From Acorus gramineus (Eukaryota > Streptophyta > Magnoliopsida > Acorales > Acoraceae), in the NCBI GenBank assembly GCA_030737835.1, contig CM060849.1, positions 28,206,311 through 28,270,310 of the forward strand: a DNA stretch of 64,000 nucleotides, written 5' to 3'. The number at the start of each line of letters is the position of its first letter. The stretch's first letter is position 1. A model generated the notes under the pieces. It had not been told where the DNA came from. It did no database searches and saw only the letters and a program-made list of their open reading frames with translations. Below are positions 21,951-34,764 of the stretch, in pieces. Position numbers and translations under genes: made by a program.

Positions 21951-24900
21951 TTATACAGCATCACCGAGAAGTCGATAAGTAGGCACCGCAACCAAACTGT
22001 TCTTCCGAGGCACGGTGAGCCCGAACTCCTCCTCCATGTCCAAGTCCTCCGGCGGCATGCCGTTCGGGAGCTCCCAATCGAAACAGTGCACTAGCTGAGC
22101 CATCACCAACTGCACAACCGCCGCACCCAGATGCATCCCCGGGCACCGCCTACGCCCAGACCCAAACGGTATGATCTTGAAGTCGGTGCCGCCGATGTCC
22201 ACATTCAAATCCGTGAACCTCTCCGGGATGAACTCTTCAGGGTCTGTCCAGGACTCCGGGTCCCTCCCGATGGCCCACGCATTCACGATGACACGCGTGT
22301 TCTTCAGTATGTCGTAGCCCATGATCACACTGTCCTTCATTGCCAGGTGAGGCGCCAGAAGCGGCGCGGGCGGGTGGAGCCTGAACCCTTCTTTGATCAC
22401 CATGTCTAGGTAACCCAGTTTCGAGAGGTCTGACTCGTCAACCATCCGTTCAAGCCCGATCGCCCTCTCAATCTCCTCCTGGAGCTTCCTCATCAATAGC
22501 GGTTTCTTCATGAGCTCGGCGAGTATCCACTCTATCATGACTGACCCCGTGTCAATCGCTCCCACAAACATATCCTGTTCAAATCATATAGAGCACCTTC
22601 AATGATTATTATGATCTACATTGGCATATTTCGCATTTGAAAAATGACAGATTTTCAAACACGATTCCTAACACATGCATTTCTTGTATATTTTTTTTTA
22701 AATTCCCTGTGTCTAGTGGCTGAGGGACCATTGTATTGTTTTGGTGTGTGTGTGTGTGTGTGGGGGGGGGGGGGGGCGGGCCTGGGAACCTCATGGATTT
22801 TTTTATTTTTTTACATATCATTTTAATTTTTTTTTGGTAGATTGATTTTAATTAGAGCCCATAGATCATGAGTCCACTTACATATGAAATTATTTAAACA
22901 ACAACAGCTCACAACTCAAAATAAATAAATAAATAAAAATAAAACAGCCATCTATTATCCATCTGAATCATCCAAGTATATAGTGTGCCCTCACCGTTTC
23001 TTTTGATTAACCCTCCCCACTCTACATAAAACCAAAGTTTTTTTTTTACTCCTTTTTCATTTACCGTCAACTCCCCTTCTATCCATATCTCACGAACAGT
23101 CATGAAAGCACGGATCCCACTCCTCAGCGTCCCCATCTAGACGCCCATCTAGAAAAAAATAAATTTTTGATTTTTTTTTTTTGTATCTCAACTGTTCCTG
23201 ATATCAATCATCATCTTTAAAAAAATCAATAATTTTTTACTTTTTGTTCTATTAAATGTCCCACAATCAAGAATTTACGATATGTAATCCTCTCTTCTCC
23301 TTCATCAACACTTCGAAAGTATATAATTTTTTTCTTTTATCTTATTGTCATTGTTACTAATTAATTTATTTAAAGTTTAAAATATGTGTGTAAATATCTA
23401 AATAATCAAATCATTCAACATTTTTATAATATGAAACATCGTCGATGCCAAATTTAAAGGTATGCATTGCTTATTAGATTTATCTTTTAACATTTTTTTT
23501 TGAATTATCAATATGAAATATGATATATTGTTTTAAAATATGATAATTATTTTTTATAATTATTCAGTGATACGTTTTATATTAATGTTTTTGTTTCATT
23601 TTATACATATTTTCAATATATGCTATTGAAATTAAAAAAATATATATAATGATATAACGTTAGAAAATATTTATATAAGTCACATTATCCCCTCCCCCCC
23701 TCCCCATAAAAATCATGTCTCCGCCATTGCCTATGTCCTACTTTTTTAGACAAAAACATTCAACGATTAAGAAGCTAAAAAAACATTGTCTTTTAAAAAC
23801 TGCACGATTTTAAGAATTTGAGAGTTTCAATCACACATCCAAACGCATCCTTAGGGTCCATTTGTTTTGATGTAAAAGGCGAAGACTTTATTTTTCAGGA
23901 AAAGTAGTTACATAGAGATGTTTGGAAAAGATAGAAAAAAACGGTTACAGAAAAGTATTTCTTTAACCGCTTTAAAATCCTGATTTTGGCATTCGCCCTG
24001 AGGAGTTCGTACGCCGTTTTCCGATGATTAAGAACTCTATATTTTATAAAAGCATCTCAAAAGTTTATGTATCTCTTTTTTCCATGAATATTATAAATTT
24101 AAATATTTTAAATTATTTTTTTAATATTTAAAAAATATGAAAATACATTTCATTGAATTAGATGATATTTTCTAAAATTTAAAATTATTATTTACAATTT
24201 AATAATAAATTTTTATAATATAAATTAGATATTATAAATTTTGAAAATTATTTCCTATGATATTATAATATGCCCTTATAATAAATTTTAATTTAAATTC
24301 AAAATTATATGAACCCATCATCAATTAGGTTTGATAATAAAATGCAAAACCTTAAAAATATCTAGATTTAATTACATTTTAACAATTTTTTTTAATTACG
24401 AAAAATATCATAACTTGAATGAGAGAGATTTTAGGATATATATATATATATGGAAAAATATATAAAATGATTTATATCTCATTAATATTGATATCCCATA
24501 AATAGGACTTTTATAACTAAAAATTTTTTTTCATGAATTTTTTTTAATATTACAAAATATGTAACTTGAATATTGTTTGCTTAAGAATAGTCTTTTAACT
24601 AAAAATCAAAATTCAAAAATTTAGAAAAAAATGTCCAATGTAAATTTAACCCATCAAATTTATCTCGGAATAACCCAAAGTAACTACAGGAAATCTAAAT
24701 ATCTCATATATGCTCTAGTTTGATCCCACTTTGAAATTTAAATTCAAATTTTAAATTTAATTTTGAAATTCAAATTTACAATAGTACTTGAACTTTTTTA
24801 TTTTAGGCGTTTTGCATGAGTAAGGTAAAATAGTGTAGGTATCTTTATTCTGAATAAATATAATAATGCAAAAACAATTTTTGTACTAAAATTTATAATG

Positions 24901-26404
24901 ATTTCGATTTGTTTATGGTCATTATATTTTTTTTATATTCATATTTTGACATTAATGCATATATATATGGAAAAATAAGATTTTCTAAATTTTATAGAAC
25001 CAAACACAAGAAAACAATTTCATGTGAACATTTTACAGGAAAACAAACGACGAAAATCATTTTCTGTAAAATAATTTCATTACAACCAAACGCCGGAAAT
25101 TGTTTTGATTTTATTGGAAAAATTTATGAGTTTTTTATTTTTTAGTCCCTATAAATTATGTGATTTAGTAATTAATCATTCATTTCTTCATGTTTGGTTT
25201 AAGTCTTAAGATTTAAAGAGTATGTTTCTTATTAATCCTTAGGAGGGACCTATCCTTAAATTTTTTTGTTGTCTTTTTAGTCCCTGGATGAGACTATAAA
25301 AAACATATTCTTTAAATCTAGAAAATTAAACTAAAATATGAAAAAATGAGAGATCGATCGTTAAATTATTATATAGTTTGTGAAAACTTAAAAATAAAAA
25401 CCCAAACTTTTTTCACGTGAAAGGAAATCCGTGTGAAATCAATCGTACCCTTAGATGAAAATTTAAGTTTCCTTAGACATTACCAGGAGGATTGCTTTCA
25501 TGGCCACGCGATCAAGAGGGATGTCCCCTTCGGCGTCCGCCAATGTCGCGAGGAGGATGTCCATGAAGTTCTGTTGTTGTTGGGTCGTCGTTGAGCGGAG
25601 GCGCTCCTCAATCACGCGCTCGAAGATGTCGTCGAACATCCGGTTGACCTTCTTCATCCGCTGGCGGAGCCCGTGGAGGTCGAGCCGCCCAACGAACGGG
25701 AAGAAGTCGCTAACGTTGAACGCGCCCGAAGTCGCCATCGTCTCCTTCACCGCCGTCTTCAACATTGAATCGTCCTCGAACCTTTCCCCGAAGATCATCC
25801 GGCACATCATGTTGGTGCTGAACGAGGCCAACGCTGACGCAACGTCGACCGCCTCTCGTCGGCTCGCGGAATCTCTGATCGACTGGACTAGATGGATCAG
25901 CTCTTCTTTTCTCAGCCACGAAAAAGAGTCGATCTTGTGCGCGCTCAACAGTTTCATTGTGCAGAACTTCTTGATGTTGCGCCAGTGGGACCCGTACTCG
26001 CAGAACGTGATGTCCCGGCTGCCGTAGCTTATGAACTCCCCGGCATCGGATGGGGGACGGCTCGCGAAGTTTGCGTCGTGGGTCTTAAGGAACTGGGATG
26101 CCGCCTCGGGTGATGTGGCAACCACAGCGCGGGCCAGGCCTAGGCGGAGGTAGACCACGGGGCCATGTTTGCGGGCGATGTCACGGAGGGCGCGGTGGGG
26201 GAGGCGGCCGAGCTGGTGGAGGTTGCCGATGATGGGGAGGCCGGGAGGAGATGGAGGTAGCGTCTGCTTCTTGGCTCCCCTGCTTCTTGTGGAGGTGATG
26301 AGGAGCATTAGCACCGCCGTGGCCAACCAGAGAAATGCAGCAGTCAAGTTGGTCGAAGAGAATTCTTTAAGGAATGCAAGGAGGTGATTCAATATGGTTG
26401 CCAT
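21951..26404 (-). CDS. CYP71-clan cytochrome P450, complete two-exon gene
   Basis: A microsomal heme monooxygenase on the minus strand. Exon 1 is 26404-25484 (307 codons), the intron 25483-22575 (GTAATG to GAACAG, phase 0) and exon 2 22574-21951 (207 codons plus stop), giving 514 residues, normal for CYP71-clan enzymes. Seen in order: hydrophobic anchor (20-37), hinge [12 protein letters not shown] (50-61), C-helix WRNIKK (141-146), I-helix GAIDTGS (312-318), ExxR EGFR (369-372), PERF (424-427) and heme loop [10 protein letters not shown] (444-453) with ligand Cys451. The I-helix has Ala and Gly where AGxDT(S/T) is usual, but keeps Asp-Thr. The start was chosen because MATILNHLL precedes the anchor at normal distance; an in-frame ATG at 26473 would add 23 residues. 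The family could be CYP71, CYP736 or CYP750. The substrate is unknown. The OMT at 32778 lies divergently upstream. Confidence 0.93.
22575..25483 (-). other. Large P450 intron with embedded repeats
   Basis: A 2.9-kb intron, long for this family. It contains a (TG)n then G-run at 22743-22780 (a CA/C tract in the transcript, about 170-205 nt before the acceptor), a C-run near 23690, and a probable element at about 23852-25093. That element starts GGGTCCATTTGTTTTGATG and ends CATTACAACCAAACGC, with TGTAAAA/TTTTACA near both ends, suggesting an imperfect inverted repeat. The same intron, minus about 370 bp at its 3' end, is at 50951-53486 in the dead P450. Confidence 0.6.
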
Positions 26405-26854
26405 TTTTCTCTGAAGAGCAAACTGTGTTTGTGTTAGAGAGTTCATAATTAAGAACAGAAAATTCAATTCCATGAAAAAGAAATGATGTATCCAACTTCA
26501 TAAGTACGAATGGATTGGGGTCACCCGCTTTATTCTATTGATTAATTAATCACTGAAACCATGTGTTTTGCACTGATTAACTGACACCATGTGTTCTATA
26601 CGTGTTTGACAATCCCTGTCGGCCACCTAACTGGCAAGTCATATAGTATAAATGGGTTCTCTCTATCAATTACCACATGTTTTGCGCAGTAATGAAATAA
26701 TGATAGAAATTAATTGAGTGACGCCTTTATTTAGCCGGGGATAAAACAAATCGGTGATGGAGATGCCTCACCATTTCTGACAAACTTGAAATTATTGATC
26801 AATGTTTCTGAACTATGTCATAATACCTTTTATAAAATGTATAGCAAGTCTCAG
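26405..26854 (-). promoter_or_regulatory. Upstream region of the complete P450
   Basis: Leader and promoter region on the minus strand, shared with 3125-3568 and 59475-59923. A weak TATA-like stretch (TTTATACTATA) lies about 240 bp before the ATG. No stronger core element was seen, so the start site is uncertain. Conservation in three units reflects recent duplication and is not proof of function. Confidence 0.35.
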
Positions 26855-27083
26855 GGTACGTTTGGTTGCGCGATTGCAAAACTGATTCTGTAGGAATCTA
26901 CGATTGCAAAATTGATTCTACAGGAAGCTTACTTTTTCAGCTTTTTGAAATCGCAGCTTTTAGGTACTATTTGCCTGAAATCTGTGTGCAAGAAGCTGCT
27001 ACAATAAAATTGTTTGGTTGCACGATTGTAAACGTAGCTTCCTGCAATCGCAATCACAGCGCAATCGCGCAACCAAACGCACC
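26855..27083. mobile_element. MITE family M2, unit 2 copy
   Basis: Orthologous to 3569-3797, with CAG on both sides (26852-26854 and 27084-27086) and one mismatch in the left terminal repeat (GGTACG). It lies about 450 bp upstream of the P450 start codon, so it could influence that promoter; that is inference. Confidence 0.9.
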
Positions 27084-27086
27084 CAG

Positions 27087-28853
27087 TCTCGTATCTCCAA
27101 AATTAAATTACATAGGGCGGATATGGGGCCCTCCTTCGCAATGAAAACCTGACTTCATTAGGGGTGGAATATAACGGATCAGTCACGATTAAACGTAAGT
27201 AGGATAAGAGATTGGATCTCGTCACCTTCAACTCCTACAAAGAAAAGGATAAAAGATAAGTTTGCACTAGAGAGTCTACACTTAGGCTCACTTTGAAGAT
27301 ATAATTAAAATTTAACTTGATTTTTTTCCCATCCGTCTTACAACCTTATATAAGCAAAGGAAGGAGACAAGTATCATAACTAGACAACAAGCTCTAGATT
27401 GGCTTTCATTATTCCAATGACTTTAAATAAAAGGAAACTCATTCCAAAACTTTGAAAATAGATATTACAACTTATTAAATTTTGACTACAACTTACATGA
27501 CTTAGAAAATATAAAATAAAAATTAAAGAGAATGTTATGTTCCAATGCTTGAAACACAACTTAGAAAATATCATCTTTCAAGAGAAAGCCAATTACTCAA
27601 TTAACACATGAGATAAATCAAAGCTGCTTTTAGAGAACCTTGGATGGGGAATTAATATTCATGGGCTTGTTGGACTAGGTGTTTGGTTGAAATTGTCAAA
27701 CTATGAGTTGGTCATGTTGTGTATGTTTTGAGCTCTATTTTGCTCTATAAAATTGATCATATGATAGATGCATTTGGCTCATTTATAGTTGAGTAGAATG
27801 CGTCTAACATTATTATTTTTTGAATTTTTGTGTTTTCTTTTTTGGTATTTTAGGTTTTCCTTTATGTATATATATAAATAGAGCATTTGGCTCATGTAAT
27901 ACAAAGAATAATCTTTTCCTTTATTCTGACACAGAGGACGGTGCAGAATCACAATTCAGCGAACTTTACCAAGCATTCAAAGAAATTCACATATTTGGAG
28001 ACTAGCCATATGAAACGGCTGAATATAATCATGTCCGACAAATCTGCCGTATATTCAAAAAATAAGTTCTGAATCTGAACAGTTTGGATTTCTCGTAGGA
28101 ACAATATCAATTATCAACTATCAAATCTCTTCTTTTTTTCAAATTAAATATAAAAAGAAAAATAATTTTCATTACTAGTCGCACGGCCACACCCACATCA
28201 TCTCGGGCTGAATCTCCTTCTGGTCCAATCATTGACTCGTCGGCCGGCTGCCACCATGTCGCCTCGGGTCTCCTCTGGTCCTCCCTTTCCAATCCGGCTG
28301 TCCCTCCTCCTTCTGCTTAGTTGACTGGTCTGTTATTTTGTTACATTAGTTTCTCATGTGTTCTGTGATTTTTTTTTATAGTTCTTTAACATTAAATGGG
28401 AAGTGTAAAAGTGGTTTTGTTAATATGTTTCTTTAACATTAAATATAATGCTTGACAAGTGACATCTACAGCACATTGGTCTGTCTGTAATATGAAACTC
28501 TCTATAAACCTCACAAATCACATGCCTATTGAATATTAAAAATTGAAATTTTTTATAGATGTTTATTGAATGGCAGATTGACAATGACATTATATTTTAT
28601 ACTTTTTATTTTAAATTGAATTCTAATTTTTTTTTATCGATATAATAATTATTTTATTTGTTCGATATTTTAATGCTATACGGGAGAGTTTTCATATTGA
28701 TAAATGGTGTACTTTGTGTTTTTTATGATTTGATAAGACTAATGCGTATTTTAATATTATTAATATTTTCTAAATATTTTTAATGATGTAAATTTTAAGT
28801 ATAATATTTATTCAACAACACTGATGCGTCTTTTATATTTTGTAGAATTTAGA
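27087..28853. other. Unit 2 spacer between P450 promoter and hAT relic
   Basis: Nearly identical to 3801-5560. It contains the same GC-richer island (about 28178-28322) and the TATATATAAATAGAGC stretch (about 27868). No supported gene. Small indels relative to unit 1 occur in T-runs and near 28441 (extra TATAA). Confidence 0.45.
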
Positions 28854-30875
28854 ATGCCTATAGACAAAGGAAACATATGGGACCATTGTGAAAAAGATGG
28901 AACATGAAATAAAATTAAATGCAAAAATTGTGAAGAGCGACGGATGATTGAAATTTCATTTAGCAAGAAAAATTGGCATGGATATTAAAATATGTAATGC
29001 GGTCCCATATTCTGTACAAACTTTTGCTAGATACTTAATTGATGAAGCATGAAAGAAAGAAAAAAATGTGGTCTGAAAATATTTCTTCTTCAAGTGAATC
29101 AGGTTCTCAAACGACAAACCTCATTGATTTATATGTGGAGCAAGACCATCAAACAAGAGGAGTATACAAAAGTATTGTTAGTACTCTTATTCAAAAGAAA
29201 AAAAGTAGCTGATTTGGCAATTAGAAGATTTTTTATTGGCAATAATATTGCGTTCAATGTTGCAAAGTCACCCGAGTTTATTAATGCTATTGGTGCAGTA
29301 GTAAATCATGGTCCTGGTTATAGGTCACCTAGCAGTGAAGCTATTAGAACCAAGTTGTTATGTGATTTGAAAGAAGAAGGTACATAATATGTAAATGTGA
29401 TAAAATAACTCTTGGGTGGAAACTGGATGTACGATTATGCCTGATGGTTGGAAGGACCAGAGAAACAAAAATCATATTAATTTATTAGCGTCTTCAATAA
29501 AAAAAAACAATGTTTTCCTATGCTCGGAGACGAGCGAAGGAAAAGTGAAAGATGCAAAATACCATGCTCATTTTATTTTACACGGCATTGATGAACATGT
29601 GGGAAGAGAAAATGTAGTACAAATTATAACAGACAATGCTTCAAATTACATGGCTGCTGAATATATCATAGAAGCTCAAATATCTCATGTTTTTAAAACA
29701 AATTGCGCTGCACATTGTTTGGATTTGATTCTTGAAGACATTGATAGGCAAATTTTAAAGGTCAGAGACACAATACATAAGGCATGGATATAAAAATTTT
29801 ATTTATAAATCTACTCATGTTTTAGATTGCATGCGAAGTTTTACAGAGTGAAAGTAATTGAAGAGGTCATCAAACACCCTCCTTGCAACAAATTTTTTAA
29901 TGTTGAAATCCATAATTAACTTAGACCAATCATTGCGTTTTATGGTTGCATCAATGAGTGGTGTGCATTATCATAGACTTTACTGTGGATGGCAAAGAAG
30001 TTAGTTATATCATATATGATACTTTTTTTTGGGAGGATGGAAGAGAAATTATAGTTGTTATTGTGCCGCTTGTGAAAGCATTAAGAATGGTTGATAGTGA
30101 AGGGGCAACACTTGGTTATGTATATGAAGCCATGGATCGAGCAAAGGAAGCAATATCCAAATATTATGATGGAATATTTGCTAAATATGAACCTTAATGG
30201 AACAAATTATGGGCAGATAACTTACATCATTCTATCCATGTGGTTGCAGCCCTCCTCAATCCTCATCTATATTATGATAAAATTGTAAAACATGATGAAG
30301 AAACTGATAAGGGGATTTCAGAAGTACTTCAAAAGATGCTCACAACTCAAGTTGAAAAAGAGGCCTTTAGCATTCAAACGATGGATTACATATACATTGT
30401 ATTTGAATCCAACATATTCTCATCGTTTAGGAAACTCACTATTCATTCTAGACATCCAAGTATGGTTTATTTCAAAACTTATTATTTCTTGTTCATTTTA
30501 TATTTTTTTCCATATTACATAAGACATCTATTAATTCACTGTTTTATATTATGTGAAAAGGTCAATGGTGGAAATCTATGATCGTAGTTGATAAATTTCA
30601 AGAAATTCAAATAATTGCATTAAGGTTATTAAGTCAGCCATGCAGCACATTAGCTTGTAAAAGAAATTGGAGTGCAACATATACAAAGAAACGAAATCGA
30701 TTGGAGCAAAAATTACTCAATGATCTCGTGTTTGTGTGAATGAATTTTCACTTGAGAATACTGATATTCTGCAAACTGATACTTTGAAGCCCATATATTT
30801 GGATCACATTAATGCTTTTTCAAGCTGAATAAGACAATTTGATCATTGAAGAGCAGGGAGAAGAAGAAGCAAACA
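28854..30875 (+). mobile_element. hAT-superfamily transposase relic, unit 2 copy
   Basis: Same order of pieces as at 5561: BED finger start with the same internal stop, the core METGCTIMPDGWKDQRN through DRQILKVRDTIHKAWI at 29416-29793, then pieces to NWSATYTKKRNRLEQ near 30665-30710. It shares the unit 1 stops, with a few private substitutions such as R to K in DQRNKN. It is inactive. Confidence 0.85.
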
Positions 30876-31267
30876 ATTAGATGATGCATAACATCATAAT
30901 ATTAAAGATGATTATGTTTTTTTTTATGTTTTTATTATGATCTTATTTATTAAAATAAAAGTTTTGAACGTTAATGTTCATTACATTTAATATTAAATTT
31001 TATCTATTTGACACTGTATTAGGATGATAAAATATAGTTTGATGTTTTATGTTTACTCATGGTTTATATCATATTTATGTATCCCCATACATTTCCTGTA
31101 TCCAACCCGTATGATTCACGAGCTGGAACACTTGCTGAACAATTGTAGTACACGAACTTTGTTACTATGGCAGAAGACAAAATGGGTGTGGATATTGGAA
31201 ACATTATGAAAAAATTATATCACTCCTTTCCAATCACACCAATATTCCAATCACCCCTCATCCCCGT

Positions 31268-31935
31268 GGTGATGTGGGTAGCCTTTGCTTTTTAGCTCCC
31301 CTTGTGGAGGTGATGAGGAGCATTAACACCAACGTGGCCAGCCAGAGAAGTGCAGAAGTGAAGTTGGTCGAAGAGAGTTGTTGAAGGAATGTAATAACGC
31401 AACAAAAAATTAAATAAAGATTAAACAAGTGTTGAGATCCTTTAACAAACCCACAATTCTCAAAAGAGAAATAAAACTCAAAAATATATTAATCAAAGTT
31501 GAAAACCCTAAATTACAAACCTCCCTTTTATACTAATTAAAAACGGAAGTTTGTTATAACTAATTCTACATGATTCTAAGAGATCCTCATATTTGATAGA
31601 GATTAAATCCAAGTTGTTATGATACAAATATTTGAAATTTAAAAAAGTTACTAAAAATAACAAAAAAATGCCATTTTGAGGGCAAAAAAATAGGAAAAAT
31701 TGAATAATAAGCGCATGTTATGATGTAGCGATACTTTTTGAAGATCTCATTGATATCTAACTCCAGTAAAAATTTCAGGCGATTACAAATTTGGGGCACT
31801 TGTTTTTACTAGCTGATTTTTTTTGTAATTATTTAAAAATCTTAAAAGTGGACTCTTCCAGGTTCATCACTCCAAGAACGCGTCAGCCATCTGTTCTGCA
31901 TCATGCAAGGAAGTGATTCCATATGGTTGTCATTT
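31268..31935 (-). pseudogene. Older P450 5' remnant, split (unit 2)
   Basis: Copy of 7975-8641: P450 N-terminal sequence at 31391-31268 and the start-codon end at 31935-31906, separated by the same 514-bp insertion at 31392-31905. Because the insertion is shared, it predates the unit 1/unit 2 split. Non-functional. Confidence 0.72.
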
Positions 31936-32605
31936 TGAGCTCTATATCTTACTGTCTTTCTGATGCAGACATCATAGCCACACATTATATGGACGGACGA
32001 GATTAGATAAATAAAAAAAGAAGAAGACATCTCGATCGATTGAAAGCACCGTGACTTCAAATGGCCATAACTTTTAAATCATATATCAAAATCGATATTA
32101 TAATATGTCCATGCTGTTATAACTAAGGATGCAAACATGTCTAATTTAAATAAATATACATACTTGTCAAATGAAATGGATATATACTATAAAAAAAATT
32201 ACATACTCAAATAAATTGAATGCATCATTTCAACATGTTCCTTTCATTGAATATATATTCTATTGGACTTCAAGGATAAGTAGATTTTGTTCCCTGGTGT
32301 GACAATAAAAAAGAGCTCCTTCAGCAACTTGTTATAGGAGCAAAAAATTTAAAAACATCATTTAAAATCTATATATATTATATTTTGAAAGACTTGTGGG
32401 AATCATCCACCAAACTTCATGTGTCTGACTGCGAACTACCATTCCAGGTGATCCAATAACAAAAAACGTGCGGTTTAAGAGTTTAGTGTTGTGAATACCA
32501 ATCTAATTAGTTTAAGAGTTTCACTACAGCTAATCGACAATCAAAGATACTTTGAATTCCTTGTGATGCAATTGTACCCAATAAAATAAAATAAATCACT
32601 AGCAC
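31936..32605. other. Upstream region of OMT copy 2
   Basis: AT-rich, no supported gene, nearly identical to 8642-9304. Confidence 0.4.
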
Positions 32606-32777
32606 GTATTGATGCACGGGCATTTAAATTAAAATAAGCGAATTCAGCAAACACACGACTTCGTTTACAACGAGGCGGCTTAATCAACTCTATAAATAAC
32701 TATTTATTCTTCTTTATAAATCCCACAAGTAATTTAAACAAACACAGACACACCAGAGACCAAAAGAGCTGGTAGAC
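32606..32777 (+). promoter_or_regulatory. Core promoter of OMT copy 2
   Basis: TATAAATA at 32691-32698, 79 bp before the ATG at 32778, within the same conserved block as copy 1. Only scattered single-base differences are seen between the two promoters, so expression differences are unlikely to come from this core. Confidence 0.7.
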
Positions 32778-34118
32778 ATGGAGCTCCCCACGTTAGACAG
32801 AGTTGATGAAGAATTGCATGCCCAGGGCCTCATTTGGAACCACATTTCCAGTTCATAACCTCCATGTCCCTCAAATCCGCGGTCGAACTCCGCATCCCCG
32901 ACATCCTCCACGCCCACGGACAGCCCATGTCCCTCTCCGACCTCGCCGCAAAACTCGACATCCATCCAGAAAAGGCCGACTCCCTCCGCCGCCTCTTGCG
33001 CGTCCTCGTCTTCTCTGGATGCTTCGCAATCGAAACCAACAATAATAATGGCGATGGAAAAGGGGAGGAGGAGTCGTATCTCCTGACCCCCTCTTCGCGC
33101 CTCCTCGTGAGGGACAAAGACACGGGGACCTCGCCGTACCTGCTTGCGATGCTCGACTCGGTCCTGCTCACCCCTGGCAGAGCCTCGGCGTCTGGTTCCA
33201 CACGGACGTGCGGACGCCCATACTAAAGGCGCACGAGATGGAGCTCTGGGGGCTGACCGGCAAGTCGGAAGGGCTCAACCGCATGTTCAACGAGGCGATG
33301 GCATGCGATTCCAGGCTCGTGTCGAAGTGGCTCGTCGAGAAGCAACGTCAGGCCTTTGTGGGTCTCAAGTCCCTCGTCGACGTTGGCGGTGGGACCGGAG
33401 GGCTGACGCTGACGATCGCGGAGGCTTTCCCGTGGATCAAGTGCACCGTGTTTGACCTCCCCCACGTTGTAGCCGATGCGCCGGAGGGGACACTGGTGAA
33501 CTTCGAGGGGGGGAACATGTTCGAGTACATCCCACCATCCGATGCCGTCATTTTCAAGGTGAACCCACTTAATGAATTATAATATAAAATTCATATGAAA
33601 CAATCATGAAAAACAACTTTTTTAAAGAAAATATTATTATTTATGAGTCTTATCTGTCATTTTAGTCATAAAAATTAGTTTTGTTAACTTTTAACACTAT
33701 ATTCAAAATAGAAATTTAATATAAAACTAACATATCCATTTGAAAATGATTATTTCACCAAAGCTGAATCAATTTGACAACTGATCCTTGAGTATGTTGT
33801 TGGATCGTGCAGTTGATAATGCATGATTGGAGCGACGAGGAGTGTGTGAAGATATTGAAACAGTGCAAGAAAGCGATCCCCACTAAAGAGGAGGGAGGGA
33901 AAGTAATGATTCTCGACATGGTGGTGAACTCGAAGATACACGATCACAAGGCCACCGAGACACAATTCTTCTTCGACATGCTGATGATGGTGTTAACCGG
34001 AGGAAGGGAGCGGGAGGAGCTTGAGTGGGAGAAGATGTTTATGGAGGCGGGGTTCCATGGTGGTTACAAGGCGACGCATGGGTCTGGCGTGCTTTCGCTC
34101 ATCGAGGTTTACCCATGA
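32778..34118 (+). CDS. Class II O-methyltransferase, copy 2 (two exons)
   Basis: Duplicate of the OMT at 9477. Exon 1 is 32778-33558, the intron 33559-33812 and exon 2 33813-34118. SAM motif VDVGGGTGG, catalytic IMHDWSDEEC and C-terminal IEVYP are intact. Two single-base losses interrupt exon 1: one T in the run before CCAGTTCATAACC (about 32846) and one C in the run before TGGCAGAGCC (about 33174). Copy 1 has the full-length runs at both places, while copy 2 reads correctly where copy 1 has its extra T. Confident amino-acid differences from copy 1 are few: Q to E in LVQKQ, D to E in NFDGG, and R to L in REERE. Run-length base-calling error is a serious alternative to true pseudogenisation. 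The complete P450 lies upstream in divergent orientation, start codons about 6.4 kb apart. Confidence 0.88.
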
Positions 34119-34348
34119 ATCGGTTGTTTCCGTTATTTACTTTCTCGAGTGTTAGCCAATGTTAAGGTCCATAGGAAAGTATCGTATTTCACCTATATGT
34201 ATGCGTATGTTTGTGTGAGAGTGATGGTGTCCAGAGTAGTAGTCTTTGTACGACCTGTGTATATATCCAGGTAAAGTATTGCAGAGTTTGGCAATTATTT
34301 ACAGATTGAATTCTAGTTGTGAGAATTTCTTGACAACACCAGTACAGA

Positions 34349-34764
34349 GTTTTAATAATTTTTTAATTTTTTAAGATTTCTTTATTTTTTTAATTTTCAG
34401 AATTTGAATTTAAATTTAAATTTGAATTTGAAATTTGAATTTGAATTTGGCTATGATTTATTTGTGATTTAAGAGATTTAGAGATTTGTCGAGATCCTAT
34501 TTATTAGGATGCTCTGTTCTATAAGTAGTTTTATAATAAAAAAATTAAGAATAAGATTTGGTCAATATAATTTTATATTTCTCTACTGTATTTCTGTTAT
34601 TCTAAGACGATTATCAAATACATAGATTTTCATCATTTCTGATATTCTTAGGAATCAACAGACTTGGTAAAGTCCATCGTCCTGGCATTTTTTTGAAGAA
34701 TCAATAACGCCGTTGGAGCCTATTGATCTGATCCACAGAAGAGCGTGAACTCTACACTATATCA
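34349..34764 (+). mobile_element. Fossil LTR, family C, truncated (unit 2)
   Basis: The 3' part of the LTR seen at 11716-12204, ending TATATCA before the same primer-binding-like ATTGGTATCACAGCC. Its 5' part and the preceding flank are missing from unit 2. Confidence 0.6.
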
